The notes under the pieces: generated by a model
Told to the model about the DNA's origin: nothing
The model's database searches: none
Seen by the model: only the letters and a program-made list of their open reading frames with translations
Shown here: positions 8,222 through 11,520 of the stretch, in pieces
How the letters are laid out: each line of letters opens with the position of its first letter
Position numbering within the stretch: the stretch's first letter is position 1
DNA from: Willaertia magna
Taxonomy: Eukaryota > Heterolobosea > Eutetramitea > Acrasida > Naegleriidae
Direction: 5' to 3'
Length of the DNA: 11,520 nt
Assembly: GCA_902984215.1 (NCBI GenBank)
Contig: CADWAF010000355.1
Span: 1-11,520 of the forward strand
Program-made: the position numbers and the translations under genes

Positions 8222-8480
8222 AATTTCAGTTTTTTTGTTCTTTTTTTTATTTGTATTAACAATTTTACTTTATTAACCCTTTTTCTTTTCTCTAATATTT
8301 GTCTTCTAAATAATATTTCTAATAATAGCTTTAATTATAAACCTTGTTATTTATCTTTTTTTTATATATTAAAAACATTATAAAAATAATAGCATTCTCT
8401 TAATATATAATTTCTTTTCTTTGAATTTGATTCAACTGTATCAAAAGAATATTCTTTTTTTCTTTTAAAACAAAATTGAT
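8222..8480 (-). pseudogene. Basic element protein remnant following a Gln/Asn repeat region
   Basis: Following the repeat region in the minus-strand sense, the frame reads FCFKRKKEYSFDTVESNSKK, then RNYILRECYYFYNVFN and a stop. After a gap it continues as LLLEILFRRQILEKRKRVNK with a basic tail. KRKK and SKKR would suit a nuclear localisation or nucleic-acid-binding segment, but that is inference from charge alone. It ends at paired stops TAG TGA near 8212-8217. Confidence 0.3.
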
Positions 8481-8482
8481 TA

Positions 8483-8680
8483 AAACTTGACTCATGTTGT
8501 GGAAGAAAAAGTAATTGATTATTACTTAAAATTGATTATCTGTTTGTTGGAAGAGGAAGTTGTTGATTAGAACTTGATGTATGTTGTGAAAAAGAAAGTG
8601 ATTAATCATTATTTATTGTTTATCTGATTGTTGTTGGAAAAAAAAGTTATTAATTAGTACTTATTGATTATTTTAATTCT
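8483..8680 (-). repeat. Tandem repeat, about four units of 41-48 bp, coding for Gln/Asn/Ser/Pro-rich sequence
   Basis: On the plus strand, units beginning GTTGTGGAAGAAAAAG recur at about 8496, 8543, 8584 and 8630, each followed by a TTATTGATTAG-like core. Read on the minus strand they give alternating segments such as SSSNQQLPLPTNR and SNNQLLFLPQHESSFNQ. A third, more decayed unit reads STN, stop, stop, LFF, where the better one reads SSNQQLPL. TAA TAA at 8648-8653 thus faces CAA CAA at 8560-8565. A run of nine A (8638-8646) carries a one-base frame slip between these units. Confidence 0.6.
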
Positions 8681-8825
8681 TCTTTTTCTTCTTTAAAAAA
8701 AAAAAAGTAATTGATTATCTATATTTGATAAATTGTAATGAAAACATTTTGTTTTGCAATCTTTATATATGTTGTTTTATTTTTTTAAAATAAATTATTT
8801 AATATAATTAGTTTTATATTTACTT
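8681..8825. other. AT-rich stretch, no supported feature
   Basis: This stretch contains short homopolymer runs and no frame that stays protein-like. It separates the repeat-coding remnant from the next minus-strand remnant and could be part of the same decayed gene. Confidence 0.3.
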
Positions 8826-9233
8826 TTATTGTATTTTATCTTTTTTAAAAATTAGTTCCAGTGACTATTAGAATACTGGGGATAAATAATGATTATTATA
8901 TTTTTCAAAAACTTCTTCTTCTACATCCAATAAAGAAACATCTTTTTCTTCTTTAACTAAGAATATTATTATGTTTTAATTAATGTTAATGATATATTTA
9001 TAATTTTTTATATCCTATACATTATTCTCCGAGGCAGTTTTATTAAAAAAATAGAATTACTTATAAATTAAATAATCATTTTCTTCAACATAATTTTAAA
9101 TTTGTTCTAAAAATCTTTTTATAAAAGTCAAATAATCTTCAATGTTTAAACAATGATAAGTCATAATTCATTCTGCATTTATTAAAAAGTAACTAAAGTC
9201 TATAATTGATTGCAAAGGTAGATTAAAAGGAAT
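8826..9233 (-). pseudogene. Element coding remnant with eight in-frame stops and no frameshift
   Basis: A single minus-strand frame reads plausible protein for about 136 codons: IPFNLPLQSIIDFSYFLINA, then IMTYHCLNIEDYLTFIKRFL, then VSLLDVEEEVFEKYNNHYL. It is broken only by nonsense codons at 9168 (TGA), 9096 (TAA), 9057 (TAA), 9015 (TAG), 8976 (TAA), 8868 (TAA), 8865 (TAG) and 8826 (TAA), giving the lowest coordinate of each. Three Gln codons in the same frame are still CAA. Such a frame-preserving, stop-only pattern is expected from C-to-T changes at CAA, CAG and TGG. It begins where the plus-strand remnant starts, so the two look divergently arranged. Function unknown. Confidence 0.45.
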
Positions 9234-9852
9234 AAAAATATATATTATTATGCATTATTACTTTCAAATATTAAAAAGTACTTCAATAGATAAAAAATTG
9301 TATCAAAATATAATGAAATTTGTTAATTTAATTGATTCTTTATATAAAGAAGTAGAAATAAATAATTTATAAAAAATGCAAAACAATATATTTATAATAT
9401 TGAAACTATTATTTCCTTTAGATAATAATTTTACATGTTATTACTGAATTACTTGGTGTACTTATATATTTGGATTAATCTTTTTAAATAGTATTTTTTT
9501 ATTTGAAGAGTTTAATCAAAGAATGATAAAAATTTTCTTTTGTAACAATAGTACAGATTTTTGTTGTCAATTTTATGATTTATTATATTATTATAAATAT
9601 AAATATCCTCATAATTACAATAAAGAGAAATACATAATAATCAATAATTTCTTAATTAAGAAAATGAAAGATATAGTAATAAATGTGGAAACAGAAGATA
9701 TGTATTTGATTTATTTTAAAAGTATTAATGATATACAATGTATACTATATTATGATGATTTAAAAATTAAGTTTAAAGATATTAAAAAAAGTTTAAAAAA
9801 AATTAAGTTTAAGAGTATTAAAAAAAGCTTAAAAAAAACTAAAAAAATTTAA
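9209..9852 (+). pseudogene. Plus-strand element protein remnant with Lys-rich tail
   Basis: One frame runs from about 9209 (DCKGRLKGIKIYIIMHYY) through two nonsense codons (TAA near 9370, TGA near 9445) into an open stretch at 9523-9852. Segments include YQNIMKFVNLIDSLYKEVEI, then FFCNNSTDFCCQFYDLLYYY, then VETEDMYLIYFKSINDIQCI. It ends in a strongly basic tail made of a 12-residue repeat. Nothing in it matches a family I know. Its position upstream of the integrase on the same strand suggests the same element. Confidence 0.4.
9766..9837 (+). repeat. 36-bp direct repeat (two units) encoding a basic 12-residue motif
   Basis: Two adjacent 36-base units starting at 9766 and 9802 encode KIKFKDIKKSLK and KIKFKSIKKSLK, at the C-terminus of the broken plus-strand frame. 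The period is an exact multiple of three, as expected for a repeat that grew while coding. A partial third unit follows before the stop. Confidence 0.65.
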
Positions 9853-10206
9853 GCTTAAAAGTTAATTATTTATTTTTTATAAAATAAACACAAATATAGC
9901 AGCTTAAGTAGGAGACCACAGTAGATGAGAAAAGATTGGAGGTAATTTAAGTTAATTTTTTTTATTACAATATGATCCTCCATGTTTTTATATAATTTTT
10001 ACGTTATTTTAATTGAATACACTAAAAAAAAATACTATATGTAAAAAAAAAATTTCCTTGAAAAACAAAAAAAAATTTGATTAGATAAAAATTTTTCAGA
10101 GAAAATTTTCATTATAAATTATCTTTAAAAAAACATATCTAAAACCACAAAGCAATTAACTGAAAAGTAAAAATATAAAATATTTGTTTGATGAAGTGTA
10201 AATAAA
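9853..10206. other. AT-rich spacer upstream of the integrase relic
   Basis: It contains long A runs and no sustained frame. The short GC-richer piece AGGAGACCACAGTAGATGAG (9909-9928) stands out from its surroundings but has no recognised role. The start of the integrase gene may lie here in unrecognisable form. Confidence 0.35.
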
Positions 10207-11037
10207 TAAGTTGCTTCAGAGAAATTTCATTTTATTGGAAAAACTGAAGCTATTAAAATATTCATTAAAAAATATGAGTTTTATTAAAAGAACAAAACAC
10301 TTTTATTTAAAATTCCAATACACCTTGTGTTGTTACTATTTTAAATAGTCTATTTTCTTTGTATTTTCTTGATTGTTTTGATTTTTTGAATATTAGAAGG
10401 TTTAAATATTATATTTGTTTTATTGATACTTTTATAAAGAGAATAATTGTTTTTCTTTTTAAAACAAAAGATGGTGAAATAATTAAAAAAAATTAGAACA
10501 TATTGTTAAAAATCTCATCTTTGCTGGAGTAAAGGTAAAAAATAATTTGAAAATTAGATTAAATAATGGCTTAAAGTTTTCTAATATTATTATTAAAGGT
10601 TATTGCAAAGAAATGAAAATAGAATTTGCTTTTGAAATTGTATTTCAAAATGTAATGAAAAAAGTAAACTAAATACTAAAGAAATCATTAAAAATTCAAT
10701 TAAATTAGGAAAGAAAGATTGATTAAAGTTTTTATCAAATTGTATAAAAACTTATAATTCAACTATTCACTCAACTACAAATTACTTTCTTAATCAATTA
10801 CATGAAGAATTTTTACCCAAAGAAGCATCAAGTAATCAAGAAAGAAAATTGAGAATAATTAAATTAAAATTGTTAAAACAAAAAGTAATAGATCGTATAA
10901 TTAAAAAAGAAAATCAAAACAATTATAATTACTTACACGAAACTCAAAGTACTAATCTTTTTCAAGTTAGCACTACTATTAAAGTTAAGAGACCAAATAT
11001 TGTTAAAAGAAGTAAAATAATACAAGAAAGTTTTTAA
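10207..11037 (+). pseudogene. DDE (rve-type) integrase pseudogene with catalytic residues lost
   Basis: Integrases of this fold insert element DNA into the host genome. Read in order, 10207-10284 gives EKFHFIGKTEAIKIFIKKY, the pattern of the N-terminal H2C2 zinc-binding segment. 10320-10493 gives a Cys remnant, then LDCFDF (first catalytic Asp, 10371-10373) and FIDTF...FKTKDGE, typical of the core strand. 10493-10669 gives LEHIVKNLIFAGVKVK and RLNNGLKFSN. Here the family's D-N-G has Asn for Asp (10562-10564), and Lys stands in the usual Glu of the EF pair. The catalytic Glu position reads Lys (AAA 10658-10660, in MKKVN). Thirty-one residues separate those two sites, about four short of the usual 35. 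From 10663 the frame reads KEIIKNSIKLGKKD, a TGA at 10720 where Trp is usual, then LKFLSNCIKTYNSTIHSTT and a basic C-terminus to 11037. Frame changes occur near 10290-10320, 10493 and 10665. Relatives are the KRBA2-like, Ginger, Polinton and retroelement integrases; I cannot separate these. Confidence 0.75.
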
Positions 11038-11163
11038 GCTAAAAAATAATAATCATCAAATCAAATAACAATAACACCTTTCTTTGTAAATAGTCCAAAA
11101 TTGAAAAAAAATCAAAAGTTAAATACAACTTTTACAATCTAAATTACATATTTTAGGCTCAAT

Positions 11164-11520
11164 CATTTTGATAAAAATAACACTTTGTTGTTACATAAAA
11201 GTGATTTTGATAAAGAAATGGAATCAGAAATTAAAGAGTAAAATTTTGAAATAAAAGAAGATAAAGAAATCATAGAAAAAAAAATGAAGAAATTATAAAA
11301 AAAAGAAATATGAATGACATGAAAGAAGATTTTGAATGTGAAATGAATGATTTATTATGTAGCAGTCATAATATAACTATAAAAGACTTCTTTTTTGACA
11401 ATGAAGAAAATTATTATTATTAAACGAAAGTAATTTAGAAGTTAAGACTATAACCAATGAAAAAGAAAAAAAATAAATAATAAAATTAAATTTTATTTGG
11501 CTGCTAGTAGTGATAAAAAA
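11164..11520 (+). pseudogene. Acidic/charged remnant downstream of the integrase, runs off the window
   Basis: One frame gives FDKNNTLLLHKSDFDKEMES, then a TAA and the charged NFEIKEDKEIIEKKMKK. After a shift near 11310 another frame gives MNDMKEDFECEMNDLLCSSH and FFFDNEENYYY. A third frame, LLNESNLEVKTITNEKEK, continues toward the window end. Charge and stop pattern match the other decayed frames. It may be the next gene of the same element. Nothing identifiable. Confidence 0.35.

Larger units (their letters stand above)
5357..11520. mobile_element. Large decayed AT-rich element with divergent frames and an integrase relic
   Basis: The left border is a sharp composition change at about 5357. 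The right end lies outside the window. Remnant frames run on the minus strand from about 9233 to 5359 and on the plus strand from about 9209 to 11520. The plus-strand arm carries an rve-type integrase pseudogene at 10207-11037, which is the reason for calling this a mobile element. Bases 5551-7750 are repeated at 1-1395. No terminal inverted repeat or target duplication can be seen because one end is missing. Gene count, size and an integrase would suit a large DNA transposon of the Polinton/Maverick kind, but I found no polymerase B, packaging ATPase, protease or capsid motif. It may be a composite of more than one element. Confidence 0.55.

Noticed and set aside
1..9233. Genome-wide stop-codon reassignment (TAA/TAG as Gln, TGA as Trp)
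   Set aside because: The intact 497-codon gene uses CAA for Gln and ends normally, and many element differences change amino acids. Kept only as an alternative for the element itself.
1..11520. tRNA, rRNA, riboswitch or CRISPR elements
   Set aside because: No T-loop-like GGTTCGA box, conserved rRNA stretch or regularly spaced repeat array was seen on either strand.

Overview
The window looks like nuclear DNA of an AT-rich eukaryote, most likely an invertebrate animal. That rests on pyrimidine-rich splice-acceptor-like sites, a signal peptide followed by a probable intron, a type II membrane protein start, and long decayed mobile DNA. A plant-parasitic nematode would fit the style, but no marker gene fixes the taxon. 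I saw no rRNA, tRNA, CRISPR or bacterial operon.

Layout. Bases 1-1395 are a truncated copy of an AT-rich element whose coding sense is the minus strand; it matches 5551-7750 further on. Bases 1709-2035 hold a broken plus-strand frame. Bases 2036-5356 are the host-like part: about 700 bases of plain intergenic DNA, a small secreted-protein gene with a frame break (2750-3270), an intact 497-codon orphan gene (3274-4767), and the start of a type II membrane protein (4849 to about 5100, open to 5205). A pyrimidine-rich stretch then leads to an abrupt border near 5357.

From 5357 to the window end lies at least 6.1 kb of very AT-rich, decayed, element-like DNA. It has minus-strand frames from about 9233 down to 5359 and plus-strand frames from about 9209 up to 11520, so it is arranged divergently around 9.2 kb. 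The only part I can name is a DDE (rve-type) integrase pseudogene at 10207-11037. It retains a zinc-finger-like N-terminus, the first catalytic Asp and the C-terminal YNSTIHSTT-type motif. The second Asp now reads Asn and the Glu reads Lys.

The most striking pattern is how the elements decay. Reading frames stay open for long stretches except for TAA, TAG and TGA. Where two copies can be aligned, TAA in one copy stands opposite CAA in the other, in both directions. Most differences are C/T or G/A, with the downstream copy the more AT-rich. This resembles RIP-like or methylation/deamination decay of repeats. A reassigned stop code is the alternative and is less likely. The intact 497-codon gene sits untouched between the decayed copies.
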